Source: Thermoanaerobaculales bacterium
Lineage (GTDB): Bacteria > Acidobacteriota > Thermoanaerobaculia > Thermoanaerobaculales > Sulfomarinibacteraceae
Assembly: GCA_029938595.1 (NCBI GenBank)
Contig: JAOZUP010000149.1
Coordinates: forward strand, 1 to 8,948
Length of the DNA stretch: 8,948 nucleotides
Direction of reading: 5' to 3'
This document shows positions 1 through 6,024 of this stretch, piece after piece. A program made the translations under genes and the position numbers. The notes under the pieces were generated by a model, which did not search any database, was not told where the DNA came from, and saw only the letters and a list, made by a program, of their open reading frames with translations. How positions within the stretch are numbered: position 1 is the first letter of the stretch; each line of letters begins with the position of its first letter.

Positions 1-55
1 GAGCGCATCCCTCACACGGATGAAGTCCGCGGTTCGAGTCCGCGCGCGCCTACCA
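1..55 (+). tRNA. tRNA-Val (anticodon CAC), 5' end cut off by window edge
   Basis: This is the 3' part of a valine tRNA that reads GUG codons. The window opens in the 3' strand of the D-stem (1-4). The anticodon stem is 6-10 paired with 18-22, all five pairs Watson-Crick. The 7-nt loop is 11-17 with anticodon CAC at 13-15, preceded by the expected T. The variable loop is 23-27. The T-arm is 28-32/40-44 with a TTCGAGT loop at 33-39. The 3' acceptor strand is 45-51, A52 is the discriminator and CCA at 53-55 is genomically encoded. The 5' acceptor strand and most of the D-arm lie outside the window, so acceptor pairing cannot be checked. The Val identity follows from the anticodon. Confidence 0.93.
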
Positions 56-71
56 CCGCGGAGATCCGAAG

Positions 72-96
72 CCCGACCCCCAACGGTCGGGTTTTT
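72..96 (+). terminator. Rho-independent terminator between tRNA-Val and thrS
   Basis: A perfect 7-bp GC-rich stem (72-78 with 85-91), a 6-nt loop (79-84) and a run of five T (92-96) follow the tRNA 3' end by 16 bases. This is a canonical intrinsic terminator and should end the tRNA-Val transcript. It stops only 19 bases before the thrS start codon. It could therefore also act as a partial terminator (attenuator) if thrS is transcribed from an upstream promoter. The first role is inferred from structure; the second is only a possibility. Confidence 0.85.
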
Positions 97-115
97 GTGT
101 TGCTGGGAGAAAACG

Positions 116-2059
116 ATGACCGAAAAAATACGGGTGAGCTTGCCGGACGGAAGCGCGCGGGAATTTTCCGCGGGCACAACCGTCCTCGAGGTGGCCGAGG
201 CCATCGGCCCGCGGCTCGCCCGCGACACGATTGCGGGGATGGTCGATGGTCAGTTGGTGGATCTGCGGACGCCCATCAGATGTGATACCGACCTCCGGAT
301 CGTGACCGCCAAGGACCCCGAGGCGGGCGATGTCATCCGTCACTCAGCCGAGCACGTACTCGCAGACGCGGTCAAACGTCTGTGGCCGGGCACACCGATC
401 GACGCCGGCCGCCGGGACCATTCTGAGAAGTACCAGTACGACTTCCGCTTTCCACGCCCCTTCCGCCCCGAAGACTTCGAGCGTATCGAGGAGGAGATGG
501 CGCGAATCATATCCGAGGGCCTCGAGTTCGAGCGGCGGGAAGCGGACCGCGACGAGGTGCGGCGGGTGATGACCGAGCGCGGCGAGGACATCAAGCTCAT
601 CAGGCTCGAGGATATCCCCGAGGACGACACGATCACCCTGTACTCCCACGGCCCGTTCCTCGACCTATGCCGCGGCCCGCACGTTCAGCGCACCTCGCAG
701 ATCGGTGCGGTGCGGCTGCTCGAGGCCTCCGGCGCGTACTTCAAGGGTGACGAGCGCAACGAGATGTTGCAGCGCATCTACGGCACCGCCTTCGCCTCGA
801 AGAAGGAGCTCGAAGCGTATTTCGCGCGCCTCGAGGAGCTCAAGCGGCGCGACCATCGGCGGCTGGGCCGCGAGCTCGATCTTTTCTCCTTCCACACCGA
901 GGCGCCGGCGAGCCCGTTCTTCCACCCACGGGGGACGATCGTTTACAACGCCCTCATCGAGCTCATGCGTGAGAAGTACCGTGCCTACGGCTACGACGAG
1001 GTCATCACCCCACAGATCTTCGACGTCGAGTTGTGGAAGCGTTCGGGGCACTACGACAACTACCGCGATGACATGTTCTTCGCCGATGCTTTTGACGAGG
1101 TCGAGGAGCGTTCCGCGAGCATCAAACCGATGAACTGTCCGTCACACTGTCTGCTATACGGTGGCAGGGCCCACTCCTACCGCGAACTGCCGCTGCGGAT
1201 CGCCGACTTCGGTCGCCTCCACCGCTACGAGCGATCTGGGGTGGTGACGGGCTTAACGAGGGTGCGGACCTTCTCCCAGGACGATGCCCATATCTTCTGC
1301 ACGCCCGAGCAGATCGAGGCCGAGATGACCGCCCTCTTCGACTTCGTCTTCGAGATCTACGATCTCTTCGACTTCTCAGACGTCCGGGTCTACCTTTCGA
1401 CCCGGCCCGAGAAGGCGATGGGCGACCCCAAAGTTTGGGAGCACGCCGAAGCGGTGCTCGCCCGGTGTCTCGATGATCGGCAGGATCTCAACTACACCGT
1501 CAAGCCGGGCGAAGGCGCGTTCTACGGTCCGAAGATCGACTTTGACATCCACGACGCGCTCGGCCGTTCGTGGCAGCTGGCCACCATCCAGCTCGATTTC
1601 CAGATGCCCGAACGCTTCGATCTGACCTATGTTGACTCTGACGGTTCCGAAAAGCGGCCGGTGATGATCCACCGCGCCATCCTGGGATCGCTGGAGCGTT
1701 TCTACGCGGTGATGCTGGAGCACTTCGGCGGCAATCTGCCGCCATGGCTGGCGCCGGAGCAGGCGCGGGTGCTACCGGTCACCGATGAGGTCAACGACTA
1801 CGCCGAAGGGGTGGCGTCCGGCCTTCGTGCCTGTGGGTTGCGGGTGGAGGTCGATCGGCGCTCGGAGAAGCTCGGTTACAAGATCCGGGACGGAGAGACT
1901 CAGAAGGTGCCCTATCTCCTGGTGGTAGGGCAGCGTGAAGCGGAGAACGACACAGTGTCCCTCAGACTGCGGCATCGGAGGGACGAAGGTGTGAAGTCAG
2001 TCGACGAGGTCGCCGACCGCATCACACACGCCGTCAACACACGCTCTTTGGAGCTTTGA
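116..2059 (+). CDS. thrS: Threonine--tRNA ligase (ThrRS)
   Basis: ThrRS charges tRNA-Thr with threonine in the cytoplasm and hydrolyses Ser-tRNA-Thr. The protein has 647 residues, the usual full length. Order of parts: TGS domain (about 1-63), editing domain with the HxxxH pair H76/H80 and a C185-RGP-H189 motif, class II catalytic core (about 250-540), C-terminal anticodon-binding domain (about 545-647). The catalytic zinc ligands of the family are present as C341 (in MNCPSH), H392 (in DDAHIF) and H519 (in MIHRA), with spacing as in E. coli ThrRS. The ATG at 116 is chosen because GGGAG (105-109) lies 6 bases upstream and the TGS domain starts right there. The frame is open back to base 20, but that stretch crosses the tRNA and the terminator. 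rpmI follows after 25 bases with no infC between. No T-box fits in the short leader. Confidence 0.97.
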   Translation: MTEKIRVSLPDGSAREFSAGTTVLEVAEAIGPRLARDTIAGMVDGQLVDLRTPIRCDTDLRIVTAKDPEAGDVIRHSAEHVLADAVKRLWPGTPIDAGRRDHSEKYQYDFRFPRPFRPEDFERIEEEMARIISEGLEFERREADRDEVRRVMTERGEDIKLIRLEDIPEDDTITLYSHGPFLDLCRGPHVQRTSQIGAVRLLEASGAYFKGDERNEMLQRIYGTAFASKKELEAYFARLEELKRRDHRRLGRELDLFSFHTEAPASPFFHPRGTIVYNALIELMREKYRAYGYDEVITPQIFDVELWKRSGHYDNYRDDMFFADAFDEVEERSASIKPMNCPSHCLLYGGRAHSYRELPLRIADFGRLHRYERSGVVTGLTRVRTFSQDDAHIFCTPEQIEAEMTALFDFVFEIYDLFDFSDVRVYLSTRPEKAMGDPKVWEHAEAVLARCLDDRQDLNYTVKPGEGAFYGPKIDFDIHDALGRSWQLATIQLDFQMPERFDLTYVDSDGSEKRPVMIHRAILGSLERFYAVMLEHFGGNLPPWLAPEQARVLPVTDEVNDYAEGVASGLRACGLRVEVDRRSEKLGYKIRDGETQKVPYLLVVGQREAENDTVSLRLRHRRDEGVKSVDEVADRITHAVNTRSLEL

Positions 2060-2084
2060 CTCAATTCGGAAAAAGGAGCCGGTT

Positions 2085-2285
2085 ATGCCCAAATTGAAGA
2101 CTCACCGTGGCGCTGCCAAACGGATCAAGAGAACCGCAAGTGGCAAGTTCAAGCGCCACCACGCTTATCACTCACATATCCTGACCAAGAAGTCCCGCAA
2201 GCGGAAGCGCAAGCTGCGCTCCTCCACCATCGTGTCACCGGGCGACGCCAAGGTGCTCGAAAAAATGCTCGCGGCGCAGAATTAG
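2085..2285 (+). CDS. rpmI: 50S ribosomal protein bL35
   Basis: Small, very basic protein of the large ribosomal subunit, 66 residues, which is the normal size of bL35. It begins MPKLKTHRGAAKRIKRT and has the family's KFKRHHAYHSHILTKKSRKRKRKLR core, rich in Lys and Arg for rRNA contacts. AAGGAG (2073-2078) sits 6 bases before the ATG, a near-ideal ribosome binding site. It lies 25 bases after thrS and 9 bases before rplT, so it is surely cotranscribed. In many bacteria infC directly precedes rpmI; here thrS does. The 25-base gap is too short to hold the long L20-binding leader structure known from enterobacteria or Bacillus. Confidence 0.96.
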   Translation: MPKLKTHRGAAKRIKRTASGKFKRHHAYHSHILTKKSRKRKRKLRSSTIVSPGDAKVLEKMLAAQN

Positions 2286-2294
2286 GGAGACAGC

Positions 2295-2648
2295 ATGCGT
2301 GTCAAGAGATCGTCTAATCGCAAAGACCGACGCAAGAAGATCCTCAAGCTTGCCGAGGGCTACTGGGGCGGAAAATCGCGGTTGCACCGAACCGCCAAGA
2401 TCCAGGTCGAAAAATCCCTGCAGTACGCTTATCGCGACCGCAAGCAGCGCAAGCGCCAATTCCGTTCGTTGTGGATCACCCGCATCAACGCGGCGGCGCG
2501 GCAGAACGGCACAACCTATTCGGTCTTTATCGCCGGTCTGAAGAACGCCGGCTGTGACCTCGACCGCAAGGTCCTCGCCGATATCGCGGTGCGGGATCCG
2601 CAGGTCTTTACCCAGCTCGTCGAGCTCTCCAGGCAGGTCGAGGCCTGA
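2295..2648 (+). CDS. rplT: 50S ribosomal protein bL20
   Basis: bL20 binds 23S rRNA and is needed early in 50S assembly; in several bacteria it also represses its own operon. The protein has 117 residues, the usual length. Family hallmarks are the basic N-terminal arm (RVKRSSNRKDRRKKILKLA), the GYWGGKSRLHRTAK segment, and the central YAYRDRKQRKR-FRSLWITRINAAAR block, followed by the C-terminal RNA-binding domain with GLKNAGCDLDRKVLADIAV. The start is ATG with GGGAGA (2285-2290) upstream, overlapping the last base of the rpmI stop codon. The pheS start follows 7 bases after the stop, which suggests translational coupling. Confidence 0.97.
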   Translation: MRVKRSSNRKDRRKKILKLAEGYWGGKSRLHRTAKIQVEKSLQYAYRDRKQRKRQFRSLWITRINAAARQNGTTYSVFIAGLKNAGCDLDRKVLADIAVRDPQVFTQLVELSRQVEA

Positions 2649-2655
2649 GGGTTCC

Positions 2656-3678
2656 GTGGGCACGACGCGACTCGACAAGGTCCGCGCGGATTTCCTCACC
2701 GACCTCGAACAGGCCGGCGATGACGCTGAGGCGGTGGAAAAGGTTCGGATTAAGTTCGCCGGCCGCCGCTCCGGCTTGCTGTTGGATCTGACCGCGGCGC
2801 TGCGCGAGCTCCCGAAGGAGGAGAAGCGCGACTACGGGCGCGCCCTCAACGAGCTCAAGACCTTGATCAACACCAAGCTCGCGGAGGTCAAGGTTCAGGC
2901 AAATGCGGCCACCGTAGCAACAGAACCCTCATCGGTGGATGTCACCTTGCCGGGAACGCCGGTTCCGCGTGGTGCCCAACACCCCGTGCACATCGTCCGG
3001 CGGCGCATCGAGGAGATCTTCCTCCGCATGGGTTATGACGTCGAGGCCGGGCCCGAGGCCGAGGACGATTGGCACAACTTCGAGGCCCTCAACATTCCGC
3101 CCGATCATCCGGCTCGGGACGATCAGGACACCTTCTACCTTCCGGGAGGATTCCTGCTGCGGACCCACACCTCGCCGGTGCAGGCCCGCGTGATGGAGAG
3201 TCGCAAGCCGCCCATCCGGATCATCGTTCCGGGTCGCGTCTACCGCCGCGACTCAGACCTCCGTCACTCACCGATGTTCCACCAGATCGAAGGGCTGTTG
3301 GTGGACGAGGGCATCACCTTCGGCAACCTCAAGGCAACGCTCGAGACCTTTCTCCATGCACTCTTCTCTGATGATGTCGAGGTCCGGCTACGGCCCGGCT
3401 ATTTCCCGTTCACCGAGCCGTCGGCGGAGGTTGATATCTCGTGCATCTTCTGCGACCGAAAGGGCTGTGGGGTGTGCTCCGGCTCGGGCTGGATCGAGAT
3501 CCTCGGCTCGGGGATGGTCGACCCGCGGGTCTTCGAGGCGGTGGGGGTCGACTCCGAGCGGTATACCGGTTTTGCCTTCGGGCTCGGACTCGACCGCATC
3601 GCGATGCTCGTGTACGGCATTCCCGATCTACGCCAGCTCTTTGCGGGCGACCAACGTCTGACGAGGCAGTTCGCATGA
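2656..3678 (+). CDS. pheS: Phenylalanine--tRNA ligase alpha subunit
   Basis: Catalytic subunit of the (alpha-beta)2 enzyme that attaches Phe to tRNA-Phe. The GTG at 2656 gives 340 residues, the normal length, and is preceded by GAGGG (2647-2651) that overlaps the rplT stop. Longer in-frame starts would run deep into rplT. Seen in the sequence: a helical, charged N-terminal arm (about 1-85) that binds tRNA as a coiled coil in this family; the class II core with the FEALNIP...HPARD-DTFYL segment; LLRTHTSPVQARVM; motif 2 GRVYRRD from residue 193 with HSPMFHQIEG; the four-cysteine loop CIFCDRKGCGVC; and motif 3 GLGLDRIAML from residue 309. The stop codon overlaps the pheT start (ATGA), the classic coupled pheST arrangement that supports equal subunit synthesis. 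Confidence 0.97.
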   Translation: MGTTRLDKVRADFLTDLEQAGDDAEAVEKVRIKFAGRRSGLLLDLTAALRELPKEEKRDYGRALNELKTLINTKLAEVKVQANAATVATEPSSVDVTLPGTPVPRGAQHPVHIVRRRIEEIFLRMGYDVEAGPEAEDDWHNFEALNIPPDHPARDDQDTFYLPGGFLLRTHTSPVQARVMESRKPPIRIIVPGRVYRRDSDLRHSPMFHQIEGLLVDEGITFGNLKATLETFLHALFSDDVEVRLRPGYFPFTEPSAEVDISCIFCDRKGCGVCSGSGWIEILGSGMVDPRVFEAVGVDSERYTGFAFGLGLDRIAMLVYGIPDLRQLFAGDQRLTRQFA

Positions 3679-5702
3679 TCTTCGACTCCGACTGGCTGAC
3701 CGAGTATCTCGACGACGCTCCTGATCTCGACACCCTGGCCGAGCGGTTGACCGACTGCGGTTGTCTGGTGGAGCTGCGGGAGCGTGGAGACGGCGCGGAA
3801 AAGTGGGACGTCGAGGTGACCACCAATCGCCCTGACGCCATGAACCATCGCGGTCTCGCACGTGAGGCGGCGGTCGCCACCGGCGGTACTCTGCTCCCCC
3901 TCGAGTTCGAGCTGGAGGAGAACGACGAGGACGCCGCTGAGCTCGCTGCGGTGGAGATTGCGGATGGTGCAGCCTGCTCGCGATACGTCGCGAGAGTGAT
4001 CCGCGGTGTTACGGTCAGAGAATCCCCCGAGTGGATGACCCGCCGCCTCCTCAACTGCGGCGTACGGCCGATCAACGTGGTGGTGGATGCCACCAACTAC
4101 GTCCTCCTCGAGCTCGGCCAGCCGCTCCACGCCTTCGACCTCGAAAAGGTGCGCGGGAGGCGGATTATCGTGCGCCCGGCCGTCGATGGCGAGAAGCTCA
4201 CAACCCTTGACGGTGAGGAGCGCGAGCTCGACCCGTCGATGCTGATGATCGCCGACGGTGAGGGGGTCGTGGCGCTGGCTGGGATCATGGGTGGCGCGGA
4301 CTCGGAGATTGGGAACGACACCACCGATGTGCTCCTCGAAAGCGCCCATTTCGATGCCCTGTCGGTGCGGCGCACCGCGCGCCGGCTCGGCATGCACACC
4401 GAGGCCTCGCACCGATTCGAGCGCGGGACCGACCCGGAGATGGCGGCGGTTGCGTGCGACCGGGCGGCGGCGCTGATCGCCGAGCTCGCAGGTGGCCGGG
4501 TGTGCCGAGGCCGGATCGACGTCTGCCCGCAACCGTGGCAGGCGCGGAGGATGGAGTTCTCGATCGCCGCACTTTCGGCGTTCACCGGGCTGGAGATTCC
4601 CGCTGAGCGGGTCTTGGAGATCCTCACAGGCCTCGAATTCGCGCCGCAGATCGACGGTGACGTTGTGCGAGTGAGGGTGCCGTCCTACCGGGTCGATATT
4701 GACCGCATCCCCGATCTGTACGAAGAGGTGATCAGGCACGTCGGTTATGGCCCGATTCCGTCAGAGCTGCCGATCCTTCCAACCAGCCCGGGGCGGAGAA
4801 ACCCCAACTGGGAGCTCATCGACCGCGCCCGTGACGCTGCTGTGTCGGCGGGATTGGTCGAGCTCATGACCTGGAGCTTCATTGATCCGGAAACCGACGA
4901 GCTGGTGGCGACGCAGCCGCTGTGTCCGGGGCCGTCCCTTCCGCTCGACAATCCGTTGGCCCAGACCCAGGCCGTGATGCGGCGGTCACTGCTTCCAGGC
5001 TTGTTGGTTGCAGCCAATGCAAATTTCAATAAGGGTCAGCGGAGCCTTGCGGTTTTCGAACAGGGCCGGGTGTTCAGCCTGGTCGATCAAAGGCCGCTTG
5101 AGCGCGAGCGGATCGCCGTGCTTCTCGCCGACGAGGCTGGGGGGCGCGAGGAGCGATTTGATCGACTCAAGGGCATCGTCAATGACATGGCAGTGAGGAT
5201 TGGCCTGCCGGCCGTCTCGTGGAAGCGTGGTGGGTCGCCGTGGTTGGATGAGGGTGCGGGCGCTGAGCTTCAAACTGCCGACGGCGCGACGATCGGTCTT
5301 GCCGGAATCCTATCGCGCGAGCTCGCCGAGCGGTGGGATCTCCGCCATGAGGTGGCAGTCGCCGAACTCGACATCGAGAGGGCGACCGAGCCTCCGTTGT
5401 CGAAGTTCCGGCCCTTGCACCGTCATCCGCCGGTAGTGGTCGATGTCACGATTGAGCACGCGGCGGACCTAAGCTACGCCGATCTCGAGGGTGCGGTTGG
5501 CGATCTTGCTTCTGAATGGGTGGAGGACTTGAGTCTAACCGGTCGGTACCGGGATGAGAATTCGCTCTCCGGCGCGGTGCGTACCACCCTCCGATTGGTT
5601 TACAGGCATGCCGACAGATCCCTGACCCAGGAAGAGGTCAACGAAGCTCACGAACGCCTCCGCCGGGGTCTTGTCGAGAGACTCGGCGTTGCTTTGGCGT
5701 AA
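3675..5702 (+). CDS. pheT: Phenylalanine--tRNA ligase beta subunit, short form without EMAP/tRBD domain
   Basis: Beta subunit of PheRS, which binds tRNA and edits Tyr-tRNA-Phe. It has 675 residues against roughly 800 for typical bacterial PheT. The start ATG overlaps the pheS stop (ATGA), with CGAGG (3662-3666) 8 bases upstream. The N-terminus (IFDSDWLTEYLDD) is normal. After about 40 residues it jumps directly to the WDVEVTTNRPDAMNHRGLAREAA segment (NRPD at 51-54), which normally follows a tRNA-binding EMAP-like domain of about 110 residues. The remaining domains are present: B3/4 editing domain (SRYVARVIRGV...NVVVDATNYVLLELGQPLHAFD), B5 (from about residue 290), the catalytic-like module, and the C-terminal FDX-ACB anticodon-binding domain (about 576-675). 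The frame is continuous, so the absence looks like a real domain architecture and not a frameshift. Confidence 0.96.
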   Translation: MIFDSDWLTEYLDDAPDLDTLAERLTDCGCLVELRERGDGAEKWDVEVTTNRPDAMNHRGLAREAAVATGGTLLPLEFELEENDEDAAELAAVEIADGAACSRYVARVIRGVTVRESPEWMTRRLLNCGVRPINVVVDATNYVLLELGQPLHAFDLEKVRGRRIIVRPAVDGEKLTTLDGEERELDPSMLMIADGEGVVALAGIMGGADSEIGNDTTDVLLESAHFDALSVRRTARRLGMHTEASHRFERGTDPEMAAVACDRAAALIAELAGGRVCRGRIDVCPQPWQARRMEFSIAALSAFTGLEIPAERVLEILTGLEFAPQIDGDVVRVRVPSYRVDIDRIPDLYEEVIRHVGYGPIPSELPILPTSPGRRNPNWELIDRARDAAVSAGLVELMTWSFIDPETDELVATQPLCPGPSLPLDNPLAQTQAVMRRSLLPGLLVAANANFNKGQRSLAVFEQGRVFSLVDQRPLERERIAVLLADEAGGREERFDRLKGIVNDMAVRIGLPAVSWKRGGSPWLDEGAGAELQTADGATIGLAGILSRELAERWDLRHEVAVAELDIERATEPPLSKFRPLHRHPPVVVDVTIEHAADLSYADLEGAVGDLASEWVEDLSLTGRYRDENSLSGAVRTTLRLVYRHADRSLTQEEVNEAHERLRRGLVERLGVALA

Positions 5703-5722
5703 CCCGGTGAGAAGACTGGGTT
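5701..5722 (+). repeat. Left copy of an inverted 22-nt hairpin repeat flanking the ZapB-like gene
   Basis: Bases 5701-5715 are a perfect reverse complement of 5994-6008. Over the full 22 nt (5701-5722 against 5987-6008) 19 positions match. The copy begins inside the pheT stop codon. It can itself fold into a 5-bp hairpin (AACCC 5701-5705 with GGGTT 5718-5722, 12-nt loop). There is no T-run after it, so it is not a usual terminator. Its 3' end abuts the purine-rich ribosome binding region of the next gene. The function is unknown. Confidence 0.75.
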
Positions 5723-5742
5723 AGGAGAGGAGAGGAACTGAG

Positions 5743-5988
5743 ATGGCGATGGATGCAGTGCTGAGACAGCTCGAATCGAGGATCGAAGAACTGGTGGAGG
5801 CCTACGGAACATCCCGGCAGCACGAGGCAGAACTCGAAGCGCAAGTGGCCGATCTCCAGAACCGGATTGATTCCGATTCAAAGGCCGGCGAGCGCACGAA
5901 AGAGCTCGAAAAGCAGCGCGAAGAGCTCTGCAAACGCCTCGAGAAGGTGCTGAAGAAGATCGACGGTACGCTTGCCAAGGAGGGTTAG
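5743..5988 (+). CDS. ZapB-like small coiled-coil cell-division protein
   Basis: An 81-residue, highly charged, almost entirely helical protein. Heptad-like spacing of Leu/Ile/Val (LRQLESRIEELVEAY, LEAQVADLQNRI, LEKQREELCKRLEKVLKKI) predicts one long coiled coil, with a short break near residue 45. It has no signal peptide or membrane segment. Size, composition and position upstream of zapA match the ZapB/TIGR02449-type proteins that associate with ZapA at the FtsZ ring; that role is inferred, since such coiled coils share little sequence. A purine-rich GGAGAGGAGAGG tract ends 7 bases before ATG 5743. A second ATG at 5749 is possible but has poorer spacing. It is probably the last gene of the thrS-pheT operon. 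A convergent membrane-protein gene now separates it from zapA. Confidence 0.72.
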   Translation: MAMDAVLRQLESRIEELVEAYGTSRQHEAELEAQVADLQNRIDSDSKAGERTKELEKQREELCKRLEKVLKKIDGTLAKEG

Positions 5989-6024
5989 CCCGCTCTTCTC
6001 ACCGGGTTTCGTATCGAGGGCTAA
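5985..6024. terminator. Possible bidirectional terminator between convergent genes
   Basis: TTAGCCC (5985-5991) and GGGCTAA (6018-6024) form a perfect 7-bp inverted repeat with a 26-nt loop. Each arm contains the stop codon of one of the two convergent genes. A smaller alternative hairpin, CCCG (5989-5992) with CGGG (6003-6006), is followed by TTT. The loop is long and neither structure has a good T-run, so efficient intrinsic termination is doubtful. The convergent layout makes some termination device likely here. Confidence 0.4.
5987..6008 (-). repeat. Right copy of the inverted 22-nt hairpin repeat flanking the ZapB-like gene
   Basis: Reverse complement of 5701-5722, with a perfect core of 15 bp (5994-6008) and 19/22 identity overall. 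It overlaps the stop codon of the ZapB-like gene and keeps the same mini-hairpin (5987-5991 with 6004-6008, one G-T pair). In a transcript spanning both copies, the two arms could pair with each other and enclose the whole ZapB-like coding region. Confidence 0.75.

Noticed and set aside
20..115. N-terminal extension of ThrRS by 32 residues
   Set aside because: It would begin inside the tRNA and read through the terminator; the ATG at 116 has a good ribosome binding site and starts at the TGS domain.
2060..2084. L20-type autoregulatory leader before rpmI
   Set aside because: The 25-base gap holds only the ribosome binding site and cannot form the known leader structures.
2554..2655. N-terminal extension of PheS into rplT
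   Set aside because: The added residues are the out-of-frame shadow of rplT; GTG 2656 gives the normal family length and N-terminus.
3399..4739. Long minus-strand open frame of 446 codons opposite pheS/pheT
   Set aside because: Low-complexity, His/Arg/Gly/Pro-rich product without recognisable domains; typical antisense shadow of a high-GC gene in a region fully explained by pheS and pheT.
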